Source: Halalkalibacter alkalisediminis (GTDB lineage: Bacteria; Bacillota; Bacilli; Bacillales; Bacillaceae_D). Taken from it: 64,000 nt of DNA. The position numbers were made by a program, and so were the translations under genes. Shown here piece by piece: positions 28,659-37,281 of this stretch. How positions within the stretch are numbered: position 1 is the stretch's first letter; each line of letters opens with the position of its first letter. The stretch is taken from assembly GCF_028610705.1 (NCBI RefSeq), contig NZ_JAQQWT010000001.1:372001-436000 (forward strand). Reading direction: 5' to 3'. The notes beneath the pieces are model-generated. The model ran no database searches and was not told where the DNA came from. It saw only the letters and a program-made list of their open reading frames with translations.

Positions 28659-30075
28659 TATTAAAGCTGTTAGATTAGAAAACTTTCAATCACACTTAGA
28701 TACGTATATTGAATTTAATCAGGGATTAAATGTAATTGTTGGTCAGTCAGATAGTGGGAAAACAGCGATTTTAAGAGGAATTCGATGGGCCTTATATAAC
28801 CAACCTAGGGGAACTGATTTCATACGTGTGTCAGGAGACTTTGTAAGAGTAACGGTTCGTTTTGAAGATGAAACCGTTATTATCCGTGAACGAACAGGTT
28901 CAAAAAACCGTTATACCGTTCAAAGACCAGACCAAGAAGAATTGGTTCTTGAAGGATTTGGGATCCATGTTCCTGAAGAAGTAATGGCAGCTCATGGAAT
29001 GGGGCATATGCGAATTGACCAAGATAATGAAATAATGATTCATTTATCTCAACAATTGGATGGACCTTTCTTGTTAGAACAAACAAGTTCGATTCGTGCC
29101 AAAACACTCGGAAGGATCAGTGGAGCACATTTTTTAGATATGGCCATTCGAAATACAACGAAGGACCTTTCTCAGCTGAATCTTAAAATGAAACAGGAGC
29201 AAGAAGTGATTGAGAAGGTAAAGGTAGAGCTTGAGCCTTATGCGATGTTAGATGAGCAAAAAACAAAACTTATAGAATCTGAGTTTAGGATAAAAAAAGT
29301 AGAGGCACAGGTTACTAAGAGAGATAAGCTTGAGGCTTTGAAATTAAAATGGCAACAATTAAAACAAGAAGAAGAACGCACAATCAAGATAAGTTTACTT
29401 GTGAAAGACGTCGAAAGCTGGCAAAAAAAAGTGGACGAAATGAAAACGATGGTTCAACAATATGTAATGTTTAAGCAGAAAGATAATAGAATGCGAGAGT
29501 TAACACGTTCTATTGAGATCTGTCTTAATTGGGTTGCGAAAACAAAACACATAGAACGAATTATTGACCAGTACGAGAGAACGAACCAAAATGTATCTCT
29601 TTTGAGGCAATTGGTTTTAAATAATAAGAGAATGAAAGAGCTCTCCTACTCCATGAATCGAGAAAAGACCCACATGAAAAAGTCAGCATTTGTTCATTCG
29701 GTTAACCTTGACTCCTTGGCCCAAATTGAGAAAAAAAGAGTTATTCAAAGACAATTGCTTCACCTCCGAGAAGGTATACAACAGATTCAGACTCAAAGAA
29801 TGAAAATTAAACAAGTTTATCAAAAACTACCAGATGTTAATGAGGTTACAAGAAAACAAGAAATCGTTGAGCAAACGTCAGAGCGCTTTTTACGTATTAA
29901 AACGATCCAGGCCCAACTACAAGACTACCAGATGAGAATACAAGAAGGTAAACGTTTTATGGAAAAGCAAATGAAGGAACAAGAACTAGCTGAAATAGAG
30001 TTACACAAGTTGCTGTTGACGGCTGGAACTTGTCCAACATGCGGTCAATCCATCTGTAAACATGAGAATAACTAA
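28651..30075 (+). CDS. Rad50/SbcC-like ATPase, N-terminal half ending in a zinc hook
   Basis: 474 residues. The N-terminal lobe has Walker A GQSDSGKT (31-38) after the typical RLENFQSHLDTYIEF strand. About residues 160-450 are predicted long coiled coil. The chain ends just after CPTCGQ (461-466), the CxxC zinc hook, with a further Cys in SICKHENN. In ordinary SbcC the hook is in the middle and the coil returns to a second ATPase lobe with Walker B; here the protein stops at the hook. The missing lobe is supplied by the gene two places downstream. No frameshift is needed: the stop is followed by clean new ribosome sites. Confidence 0.85.
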   Translation: MNNIKAVRLENFQSHLDTYIEFNQGLNVIVGQSDSGKTAILRGIRWALYNQPRGTDFIRVSGDFVRVTVRFEDETVIIRERTGSKNRYTVQRPDQEELVLEGFGIHVPEEVMAAHGMGHMRIDQDNEIMIHLSQQLDGPFLLEQTSSIRAKTLGRISGAHFLDMAIRNTTKDLSQLNLKMKQEQEVIEKVKVELEPYAMLDEQKTKLIESEFRIKKVEAQVTKRDKLEALKLKWQQLKQEEERTIKISLLVKDVESWQKKVDEMKTMVQQYVMFKQKDNRMRELTRSIEICLNWVAKTKHIERIIDQYERTNQNVSLLRQLVLNNKRMKELSYSMNREKTHMKKSAFVHSVNLDSLAQIEKKRVIQRQLLHLREGIQQIQTQRMKIKQVYQKLPDVNEVTRKQEIVEQTSERFLRIKTIQAQLQDYQMRIQEGKRFMEKQMKEQELAEIELHKLLLTAGTCPTCGQSICKHENN

Positions 30076-30091
30076 ATGAGGTGTGTTATAA

Positions 30092-30340
30092 ATGTCTGTA
30101 GAACAACAATTGACTCAAATTAAAAAAGCGATTGATAAGGCACGCGACATGCGTTACCGTGCAGAGGCAAAGCTTGAAGAACTAGAAAATCAAAAGAATC
30201 GATTGCTGGCAGAATTGAATGAACTTGGAGTCAAACCAGAGGAATTAGATCAGGAAATCCAACGCTTGGAAAGAGAGATAGATTTATCTTTAAAAGAAAC
30301 TTGGGAGTTGATTCCAAAGGAATTGATTGAAAATGAATAA
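30092..30340 (+). CDS. Small coiled-coil protein of the split SbcC operon
   Basis: 82 residues, almost wholly heptad-like and charged (KKAIDKARDMRYRAEAKLEELENQKN, then LGVKPEELDQEIQRLEREIDL), with no cysteine. It lies 16 bases after the zinc-hook gene with a GAGGTGTG site and overlaps the next gene by 8 bases. It may supply the returning strand of the Rad50 coil or act as a clamp between the two ATPase halves. The family is not recognised; function is inferred only from position and composition. Confidence 0.75.
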   Translation: MSVEQQLTQIKKAIDKARDMRYRAEAKLEELENQKNRLLAELNELGVKPEELDQEIQRLEREIDLSLKETWELIPKELIENE

Positions 30341-30998
30341 TTATCTCGTTCGGTTGGAACAGGTTAAGTCCCGCTTCAAGAAAGCTGAAAACAGATGGAC
30401 TCGATTAGATGCCAAAAGAGCGTTACTCGAAGAACAATTGGCGGAGAAAATCTCAGAGCTCGACTCTTATTTTGAAACAATTGACATATATGAAAAAGCA
30501 AGGGTATTATTGCAACAATCTGCCGAGTATGCGAGGGAACAAGCAAAACAACAAATAGAGACCTTAGTAACGAATGCCTTGCAATACGTATTTGGTCCAC
30601 TTTTTTCGTTTCAAATTGAACTTGAAGAGCACGGAAACAAAGCGGTTGCGGAATTTTATGTAGTATCTGAATACGAAGGTGTAAAAGTAAAAACGAGACC
30701 ACAAGACTCAAGAGGAGGAGGTGTCGTTGATATAGTGACTCTTGCTTTAAGGGTAGCGTTGATAGAGACGGTACAGCCGAGAAGAGAAGGCCCCCTTCTA
30801 TTAGATGAGCCTGGTAAACACGTTTCAGGCGACTATGTTCTTTATTTATACGAGTTTCTTAAGTCGTTGAGTACAATGTTTAATCGACAAATTATTATGA
30901 TTACTCATAATTACCACTTAGCTCAATCAGGGGATCTTGCTTATGAGGTGTCAATTAGAGACGGTGTAAGTGAGGTTACTAAAATTGACAACACTTGA
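30333..30998 (+). CDS. Rad50/SbcC-like ATPase, C-terminal half
   Basis: 221 residues from ATG 30333, about 10 bases after AAAGGAA; TTG 30327 is an alternative. About 75 residues of coiled coil lead to an ABC-type ATPase lobe: signature-like SRGGGVVDIVTLAL (126-139), Walker B GPLLLDEPGKH (153-163) and switch histidine in IIMITHNYHLA (187-197). There is no Walker A, which is in the gene at 28651. Together the two proteins make one complete Rad50-type head. The GGGVVDIV signature differs from the LSGGE of cellular SbcC and resembles signatures I associate with phage-type SbcC-like ATPases (inference). Confidence 0.84.
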   Translation: MNNYLVRLEQVKSRFKKAENRWTRLDAKRALLEEQLAEKISELDSYFETIDIYEKARVLLQQSAEYAREQAKQQIETLVTNALQYVFGPLFSFQIELEEHGNKAVAEFYVVSEYEGVKVKTRPQDSRGGGVVDIVTLALRVALIETVQPRREGPLLLDEPGKHVSGDYVLYLYEFLKSLSTMFNRQIIMITHNYHLAQSGDLAYEVSIRDGVSEVTKIDNT

Positions 30999-31159
30999 CA
31001 TTAAAGAAAACGAGCTTTAAAATTAAATAGAGTGCGGTAGAGTTTTATGTCATATTTATTTTTTCCGCGATCAAAGGTAATATGCGTTTGTATTTAATAA
31101 TTGTGAAAGTATGACAAAATTGAAACCAACAATTAGATAGCAAGGGGAGGTGAAAGAGT

Positions 31160-32725
31160 ATGGGTGATATATTAATCATCTCCATTTTGCTTGTTGTCTC
31201 TGCAGGTATTGGTGCAGTTGTTGGATATCTTGTTCGAAAATCCATTGCAGAAGCGAAAATTTCGAGTGCGGAACATGCAGCTAAACAAATTGTTGAAGAT
31301 GCGAAGCGTGATGCAGAAGCGAATAAAAAAGAGGCTGTTCTTGAAATCAAGGATGAGGCTCATAAAATTCGTACAGAGGCAGAGCGTGAGGTTCGTGAAC
31401 GTAGAAATGAGATTCAAAAACAAGAGAATCGTTTGGTTCAAAAAGAAGAGGTTCTTGACCGAAAGAGTGAAACCTTAGATAAGAAGGAAGAATCTTTGGA
31501 TAAAAGGGAGGAATCTCTCACCAAAAAACAACGACAAATTGAAGAGATGGATAGCAAAGTGGAGGAAATCTTGAATAGACAACAAGCTGAGCTTGAACGT
31601 ATTTCTGGATTTTCCCGCGAAGAAGCTCGTGAAACCATTCGTAGTGAGGTCGAGCAAGAAATTGCTCATGAAACGGCTCTCATTGTTAAAGAGCGAATGG
31701 CACAAGCAAAAGAAGAAGCTGATAAAAAGGCGAAGGAAGTGTTGTCTCTTGCCATCCAACGTTGTTCTGCCGATCATGTAGCAGAAACAACTGTATCTGT
31801 CGTTACTTTGCCTAACGATGAGATGAAAGGAAGAATTATCGGTCGTGAAGGCCGTAATATTCGTGCACTAGAGACACTAACTGGTATTGATCTAATCATT
31901 GACGATACGCCTGAAGCAGTTATTCTATCTGGTTTTGATCCAATTCGTCGTGAGATTGCTCGTACAGCATTGGAAAAACTTGTTCAAGATGGACGGATAC
32001 ATCCAGCTCGTATTGAAGAAATGGTCGATAAGTCGCGTCGTGAAGTGGACGAAGCGATTAGAGAGTATGGAGAGCAAACGACATTTGAAATGGGAATTCA
32101 TGGATTACATCCTGATTTAATTAAAATTCTCGGTCGTCTTAAATTTAGAACAAGCTATGGTCAAAATGTACTGAAGCATTCTATGGAAGTAGCTCACTTA
32201 GCTGGGTTAATGGCTTCTGAATTAGGTGAAGATGTGAAGCTTGCAAAAAGAGCGGGTCTCCTTCATGATATTGGAAAAGCAATTGATCATGAAGTGGAAG
32301 GAAGTCATGTTGAAATTGGGGTAGAACTAGCAACGAAGTATAAGGAACATCCAGTTGTTATTAATGCTATTGCCTCTCATCATGGTGACACAGAATCAAC
32401 TTCTATTATTGCAACACTTGTGGCAGCAGCTGATGCGCTTTCAGCAGCAAGGCCGGGTGCCCGAAGAGAAACGCTTGAAACATATATTCGTCGTTTAGAA
32501 AAACTTGAAGAAATATCAGAGTCGTTTGAAGGCGTCGAAAAAACCTATGCTATACAGGCGGGGCGTGAGGTTAGAATCATGGTACGACCAGATGTTGTAG
32601 ATGATGCGCTTGCTCACAAACTCGCTCGAGATATCACGAAAAGAATTGAAGAAGAGCTTGATTATCCTGGACACATTCGTGTTACGGTAATTAGAGAAAC
32701 TAGAGCAGTTGAGTATGCGAAATAA
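31160..32725 (+). CDS. rny: Ribonuclease Y
   Basis: 521 residues. N-terminal membrane anchor ([22 protein letters not shown], 4-25), a long coiled coil (about 30-190), KH domain ([19 protein letters not shown], about 215-235) and HD domain with the catalytic HD pair in [12 protein letters not shown] (about 368-379). It is the main endonuclease initiating mRNA decay in bacilli and interacts with RicA (encoded at 38.9 kb), YlbF and YaaT. GGGAGGTG site 8 bases before ATG. A strong terminator and a dispersed repeat follow. Confidence 0.98.
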   Translation: MGDILIISILLVVSAGIGAVVGYLVRKSIAEAKISSAEHAAKQIVEDAKRDAEANKKEAVLEIKDEAHKIRTEAEREVRERRNEIQKQENRLVQKEEVLDRKSETLDKKEESLDKREESLTKKQRQIEEMDSKVEEILNRQQAELERISGFSREEARETIRSEVEQEIAHETALIVKERMAQAKEEADKKAKEVLSLAIQRCSADHVAETTVSVVTLPNDEMKGRIIGREGRNIRALETLTGIDLIIDDTPEAVILSGFDPIRREIARTALEKLVQDGRIHPARIEEMVDKSRREVDEAIREYGEQTTFEMGIHGLHPDLIKILGRLKFRTSYGQNVLKHSMEVAHLAGLMASELGEDVKLAKRAGLLHDIGKAIDHEVEGSHVEIGVELATKYKEHPVVINAIASHHGDTESTSIIATLVAAADALSAARPGARRETLETYIRRLEKLEEISESFEGVEKTYAIQAGREVRIMVRPDVVDDALAHKLARDITKRIEEELDYPGHIRVTVIRETRAVEYAK

Positions 32726-32755
32726 AGTGGCGATCCTCGTCACTTTATTTTTTTT
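32721..32755 (+). terminator. rny intrinsic terminator
   Basis: Stem AATAAAGTG-g-CGA/TCG-t-CACTTTATT with a 3-base loop, then T-rich tail; it overlaps the rny stop. Confidence 0.92.
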
Positions 32756-32757
32756 GA

Positions 32758-32867
32758 GAGACTGAACAAAAAGGTTGGTTTTTACCTTTTTGTTCAGTCT
32801 CGAAGCGATGAGCGGAGCCGATGCAAGGTTTTAAGTCTGTTCGAGCGGTCTTCCCCGAACAGGTGCG
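32758..32867 (+). repeat. Dispersed hairpin repeat, copy A
   Basis: A perfect 18-bp hairpin (32758-32775 with 32784-32801, inner part AAAAAGGT/ACCTTTTT), followed by the core GATGAGCGGAGCCGATGCA and GGTTTTAAG, then a second hairpin CTGTTCG/CGAACAG (about 32837-32863). The same hairpin plus core arrangement occurs after mutL at 45084. Not coding. Confidence 0.8.
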
Positions 32868-32926
32868 TAAAAGTTTTGTGTACGGGCATATAAAGGATAA
32901 ATTAGATTAACTACTAAGGAGAATAT

Positions 32927-33721
32927 ATGAGAATTTTATTTATAGGTGATGTAGTCGGCTCTCCTGGCCGAAATATGATTAAAGAGTATACGATGAAATT
33001 AAAACAACAATATAAGCCAACGATTACCATTATTAATGGTGAAAATGCGGCTTCCGGCAAAGGAATTACTGAAAAGATTTATAAAAGCTTTTTAGACGCA
33101 GGAGCACAGGTGGTAACACTGGGAAATCATAGCTTTGATAACCGTGAAATTTTTGACTTTATTGATCAAGCCAAGAACCTTGTCCGTCCAGCTAATTATC
33201 CTGCTGGGGTACCGGGAAAAGGATATACGCTTTTTAAATTTAATCAACTTGAGATTGCGGTAATTAATTTAATGGGACGGACATTTATACCTGCGATGGA
33301 TTGTCCATTTCAAAAAGTTGATGAAATTTTAGATGAACTAGACGGAAGAACTCCGTTTATCTTTGTCGATTTCCATGCTGAAGCAACTAGTGAAAAACAA
33401 GCAATGGGGTGGTATCTAGATGGGCGTGTTTCTGCCGTAGTAGGTACTCATACACATGTTCAAACAGCAGATGAACGTATTTTACCACAAGGAACAGCCT
33501 ACTTAACCGATGTTGGAATGACTGGGCCTTATGATGGGATTTTAGGAGTGGAGAAAGAGGCAGTTCTTCATAAATTCTTAACAAACCTCCCAGTTCGTTT
33601 TACTGTTGCTGAAGGACGAGAACAATTAAGTGGTGTCGTGATTGATCTTAATCCGAAAACCGGACAAGCAACATCGATTAAACGGATTTTAATAAATGAA
33701 GATCATCCATTTTATTCATAA
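32927..33721 (+). CDS. ymdB: Metallophosphodiesterase YmdB
   Basis: 264 residues. The calcineurin-like motifs are present: GDVVG (about 6-10), NGENAASG, GNHSFDN, DFHAEATSEK and GTHTHVQTADE. YmdB hydrolyses 2',3'-cyclic nucleotides in vitro and in B. subtilis controls the late-adaptive decision between biofilm and motility. The ATG follows AAGGAGA. Downstream of rny as in B. subtilis, but separated by a terminator and a dispersed repeat, so it is probably transcribed separately. Confidence 0.96.
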   Translation: MRILFIGDVVGSPGRNMIKEYTMKLKQQYKPTITIINGENAASGKGITEKIYKSFLDAGAQVVTLGNHSFDNREIFDFIDQAKNLVRPANYPAGVPGKGYTLFKFNQLEIAVINLMGRTFIPAMDCPFQKVDEILDELDGRTPFIFVDFHAEATSEKQAMGWYLDGRVSAVVGTHTHVQTADERILPQGTAYLTDVGMTGPYDGILGVEKEAVLHKFLTNLPVRFTVAEGREQLSGVVIDLNPKTGQATSIKRILINEDHPFYS

Positions 33722-33744
33722 TCCTTTAATAAATTTTTAGATTT

Positions 33745-33770
33745 AGGAATAAGCTCAGGTTTTCTGAAAT
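33745..33770 (+). promoter_or_regulatory. Possible sigma-H promoter of spoVS
   Basis: TTAGGAATA as -35 and TCTGAAAT as -10 with sigma-H-like spacing; the -10 departs at one base from RnnGAAT. spoVS is known to be sigma-H-dependent in B. subtilis. Tentative. Confidence 0.4.
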
Positions 33771-33886
33771 ATGATGAATTAGATGAACATCTTGTACGAT
33801 TAGCGATTTCCTTGCTCGTTAGTAATGCATGACGACAATCGTAATCATAGACAGCCCACTTATCGTTTACAGAGGAGGTACAAGAA

Positions 33887-34147
33887 ATGGAAGTCTTAAA
33901 AGTTTCAGCAAAATCTACTCCCAACTCTGTTGCTGGCGCCCTCGCCGGAGTGATCCGTGAACGCGGAGCAGCAGAAATTCAAGCAATTGGAGCAGGAGCG
34001 CTTAACCAGTCTATTAAAGCGATCGCGATTGCCCGCGGGTTTGTAGCCCCAAGTGGAATTGACCTTGTTTGTATCCCTGCTTTTACAGATATTAAAATTG
34101 AGGGAGAAGAACGAACAGCAATGAAAATCATTGTTGAGCCTAGATAA
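33887..34147 (+). CDS. spoVS: Stage V sporulation protein S
   Basis: 86 residues and very conserved (MEVLKVSAKSTPNSVAGALAG). An Alba-like small basic/acidic fold, probably nucleic-acid binding. Its loss affects stage V and coat/cortex development in B. subtilis. Site GAGGAGG about 9 bases before ATG. Single-gene unit ended by a strong terminator. Confidence 0.98.
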   Translation: MEVLKVSAKSTPNSVAGALAGVIRERGAAEIQAIGAGALNQSIKAIAIARGFVAPSGIDLVCIPAFTDIKIEGEERTAMKIIVEPR

Positions 34148-34167
34148 AGTCATTATCAATTTCCTAC

Positions 34168-34202
34168 CCAACTTACCTTTTGTGTAAGTTGGTTTTTTTT
34201 TG
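34168..34202 (+). terminator. spoVS intrinsic terminator
   Basis: Stem CCAACTTAC/GTAAGTTGG with a 7-base loop and nine or more T. Confidence 0.94.
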
Positions 34203-34300
34203 TTGACAACATAAAAATGGAACAATAGATACTTGCTTTTTCGGACAAGAGGGACTATCATAATAACGTTTACTAACAATCATTTTAGAAAGTCTAGTAA

Positions 34301-34328
34301 TTAACTCGGAAATGTGCTAAGCTAATAT
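34301..34328 (+). promoter_or_regulatory. Possible korAB promoter
   Basis: TTAACT, 16 bases, TAATAT. A second candidate, TTGACA at 34203-34208 with TAGATA at 17 bases, lies further upstream. Confidence 0.45.
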
Positions 34329-34381
34329 AAATTTTAATAAAAACCGACTTGAGTTTAATAGATAAGTAAGGGGTGGAGAGA

Positions 34382-36145
34382 TTGAGAGAGCAATTATCAT
34401 GGAAAGTTGGCGGTCAACAAGGAGAAGGTATTGAAAGTACAGGTGAGATTTTTGCTTCAGCTTTAAATCGCCAAGGGTATTTCTTATATGGTTATCGTCA
34501 TTTTTCGTCACGGATTAAAGGTGGACATACGAATAATAAAATTCGCGTAAGTACAAAGCCATTAAATTCAATTTCTGATGATTTAAATATTTTGGTTGCA
34601 TTTGATCAAGAAACAATCGATGTGAATCTTCACGAACTTCGTGAAGATGGTGTTATTATTGCTGATGCTAAATTTAATCCTGTTTTAACAGAGGGTTATG
34701 ATGTACGCTTGTTTGCTGTTCCTTTTACGGAGATTGCAACAGAGCTCGGAACGTCCCTTATGAAGAACATGGTTGCTGTTGGAGCATCAAGTGCTATTTT
34801 AGGATTAAATCCCGAATCTTATCAAGACGTAGTAGAAGATCTTTTCTTGAAAAAAGGAGTTACTGTTGTTGAGAAAAATATGGAAGCGATCCGTGCAGGT
34901 GCGAACTATTTTAGCAATGAAGCAATTGGTCAACTTCCCAATTTAAAATTAGCAGAAGCAGACGGTAAAAAACGTATGTTTATGATTGGAAACGATGCGA
35001 TTGGAATGGGTGCTGTCGCTGCAGGAAGTCGTTTTATGGCAGCTTATCCAATTACACCGGCATCTGAAATTATGGAATACATGATCGAAAAACTACCTGA
35101 GTTTGGTGGTACTGTTATTCAAACGGAAGATGAGATTGCAGCTTGTACAATGGCCATAGGTGCGAACTATGCTGGTGTTCGTTCATTTACAGCTTCTGCA
35201 GGACCAGGTCTTTCATTAATGGCTGAAGCTATTGGCCTATCTGGAATGACAGAGCAGCCTCTTGTGATTATGGATACTCAACGTGGAGGTCCAAGTACTG
35301 GTTTACCTACTAAACAAGAACAATCGGACTTAATGGCAATGATTTATAGTACACATGGCGATATTCCTAAAATTGTGATTACGCCTAGTACGGTAGAAGA
35401 AGCTTTTTACGATACAGTAGAGGCTTTTAACCTGGCAGAAGAATTTCAATGTCCTGTTATTTTAGTGACTGATTTGGCCTTATCTTTAGGGAAGCAAACC
35501 GTTGAACCTTTAGATTTTAATAAAGTGGAAATTCGTCGTGGAGCGCTTAAACTTGGTGAGGAATTACCTGAACGAGTAGATGGAGCTTATTATAAACGTT
35601 ATGAAGTAACAGATTCAGGTGTCTCTAATCGCGTCATTCCTGGTATGAAAAACGGGATTCACCATGTAACAGGTGTTGAGCATGATGAGACTGGCAAGCC
35701 ATCTGAGAGTCCAGAAAATCGTGTTGCTCAAATGGATAAGCGTATGCGTAAACTAGCAAATTTACCAAAGACTTTTAAAAACCCTCTTTATGTTCATGCT
35801 GATCATGATAACGCGGATCTTTTGGTGATTGGTGTCAATTCTACTCGTGGTACGATTGAGGAAGCAATGCCAAGGCTAGAAGTTGATGGAATTAAAGTGA
35901 ACCATGCACAAGTTCGTTTATTACATCCATTTCCAACAGATGCATTAAAAGAGCAAATTGCAAAAGCAAGGAAAGTAGTTGTAGTTGAAAACAATGCGAC
36001 TGCTCAATTAGCGAATATTATTAAAATGAATGTTGGAGAAGTTAAAATCGAAAACGTACTTAAATATGATGGAAATCCATTTTTACCGGGTGAATTACAT
36101 CAAACATGTAAGCAATTAGTTGAAGCAAGTAAGGAGTTGGTCTAA
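34382..36145 (+). CDS. korA: 2-oxoacid:ferredoxin oxidoreductase, alpha (fused gamma-alpha) subunit
   Basis: 587 residues from TTG 34382 (MREQLSWKVGGQQGEGIESTGEIF), which aligns with the usual start of Bacillus relatives; GTG 34373 is possible. The gamma domain (residues 1-180) is fused to the alpha/pyrimidine-binding domain (GNDAIGMGAVAAG, AYPITPASEIMEYM). With KorB it oxidatively decarboxylates 2-oxoacids, probably 2-oxoglutarate, to acyl-CoA with ferredoxin as acceptor. Neither subunit shows a ferredoxin domain, so a separate ferredoxin is needed. Starts just after GGTGGAG. Confidence 0.92.
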   Translation: MREQLSWKVGGQQGEGIESTGEIFASALNRQGYFLYGYRHFSSRIKGGHTNNKIRVSTKPLNSISDDLNILVAFDQETIDVNLHELREDGVIIADAKFNPVLTEGYDVRLFAVPFTEIATELGTSLMKNMVAVGASSAILGLNPESYQDVVEDLFLKKGVTVVEKNMEAIRAGANYFSNEAIGQLPNLKLAEADGKKRMFMIGNDAIGMGAVAAGSRFMAAYPITPASEIMEYMIEKLPEFGGTVIQTEDEIAACTMAIGANYAGVRSFTASAGPGLSLMAEAIGLSGMTEQPLVIMDTQRGGPSTGLPTKQEQSDLMAMIYSTHGDIPKIVITPSTVEEAFYDTVEAFNLAEEFQCPVILVTDLALSLGKQTVEPLDFNKVEIRRGALKLGEELPERVDGAYYKRYEVTDSGVSNRVIPGMKNGIHHVTGVEHDETGKPSESPENRVAQMDKRMRKLANLPKTFKNPLYVHADHDNADLLVIGVNSTRGTIEEAMPRLEVDGIKVNHAQVRLLHPFPTDALKEQIAKARKVVVVENNATAQLANIIKMNVGEVKIENVLKYDGNPFLPGELHQTCKQLVEASKELV

Positions 36146-37012
36146 ATGGCAACATTCAAAGATTTTCGTAACAAAGTAAAACCTAACTGGTGTCCAGGTT
36201 GCGGTGATTTCTCTGTTCAAGCTGCGATTCAGCGTGCGGCAGCTAATGTTGGTATTGAGCCAGATGACCTTGCTGTTGTTTCTGGAATAGGATGTTCAGG
36301 CCGTATTTCAGGTTATATTAATTCATATGGTCTTCACGGTGTCCACGGGCGTGCCTTACCGATTGCTCAAGGTGTGAAAATGGCAAACCGTGACTTAACG
36401 GTTATCGCTTCTGGTGGAGATGGTGATGGATTTGCAATTGGTATGGGTCACACAATTCATGCCATTCGTCGTAATATCGATATCACGTATATAGTTATGG
36501 ATAACCAAATCTATGGACTAACAAAAGGTCAAACGTCACCACGTAGTGAAATGGGCTTTAAAACGAAGAGTACACCTGGTGGTTCAATTGAATCAGCTCT
36601 TAATGTAATGGAAATGGCACTTACAGCAGGAGCAACGTTTGTCGCTCAAAGTTTCTCAAGTGACTTGAAAGAGCTAACAGCATTAATTGAACAAGGAGTT
36701 AATCATAAAGGCTTCTCTCTTATTAACGTATTTAGCCCATGTGTTACATTTAATAAAGTGAACACATATGATTGGTTCAAGCAAAACATTACGAAACTAG
36801 CAGATGTAGAAGAGTACGATCCTAACAATCGTATGAAAGCAATGCAAACATTGATGGAGCATAATGGACTTGTAACAGGACTTATTTATCAAAATACAGA
36901 ACAACCATCGTACCAAGAATTAATTCCGACGTATGATAAAAAGCCACTCGCTCATCAAGATTTACAATTAGATGAAGCTAAATTTAAAGAAATGATGGCT
37001 CAATTTATGTAA
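36146..37012 (+). CDS. korB: 2-oxoacid:ferredoxin oxidoreductase, beta subunit
   Basis: 288 residues immediately adjacent to korA, with AAGGAG before ATG. The beta subunit binds thiamine diphosphate and one Fe-S cluster: WCPGCGDF supplies two cysteines, GIGCSG a third and NVFSPCVTF a fourth, and GDGDGFAIGMGH followed by NQIYGLTKGQTSP is the TPP-binding segment. It completes the heterodimer with korA. The pair stands alone between spoVS and miaB, ended by a strong terminator. Confidence 0.94.
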   Translation: MATFKDFRNKVKPNWCPGCGDFSVQAAIQRAAANVGIEPDDLAVVSGIGCSGRISGYINSYGLHGVHGRALPIAQGVKMANRDLTVIASGGDGDGFAIGMGHTIHAIRRNIDITYIVMDNQIYGLTKGQTSPRSEMGFKTKSTPGGSIESALNVMEMALTAGATFVAQSFSSDLKELTALIEQGVNHKGFSLINVFSPCVTFNKVNTYDWFKQNITKLADVEEYDPNNRMKAMQTLMEHNGLVTGLIYQNTEQPSYQELIPTYDKKPLAHQDLQLDEAKFKEMMAQFM

Positions 37013-37015
37013 TTA

Positions 37016-37049
37016 AAAAATCGATGCTCAAAAAAGAGCATCGATTTTT
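37016..37049 (+). terminator. korAB intrinsic terminator
   Basis: Perfect 14-bp stem AAAAATCGATGCTC/GAGCATCGATTTTT with an A6 loop. Confidence 0.95.
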
Positions 37050-37165
37050 ATATTTAAGAGTTAAACTGATGGTAATTTTGACCTTTTAAACAATCAAGGG
37101 TTAGCTAACTAGGAGGCATTTAGGCCTTTATTTCGTTCGTACTATAAATCGACAAACAACATTCA

Positions 37166-37194
37166 TTGAGTTTATGTAAAGTTCCACGTATAAT
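37166..37194 (+). promoter_or_regulatory. miaB promoter with leader hairpin
   Basis: TTGAGT, 17 bases, TATAAT: a strong sigma-A promoter. In the leader a small hairpin GCTCAA/TTGAGC (37221-37237) is followed by TTTTT-ATATTTT, which could cause partial attenuation. Confidence 0.8.
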
Positions 37195-37281
37195 GTATGA
37201 AGGAAACTAGGCTAAAATTCGCTCAAACTTATTGAGCTTTTTATATTTTGGTTGAATGATTGAATGGAAGGAGATTTAAAG

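Noticed and set aside
28651-30998. Interpreting the SbcC-like genes as one gene broken by frameshifts
   Set aside because: Each of the three ORFs has its own start and ribosome site, the junctions are ordered overlaps, and the break is exactly after the zinc hook, so a natural split is more likely than decay.
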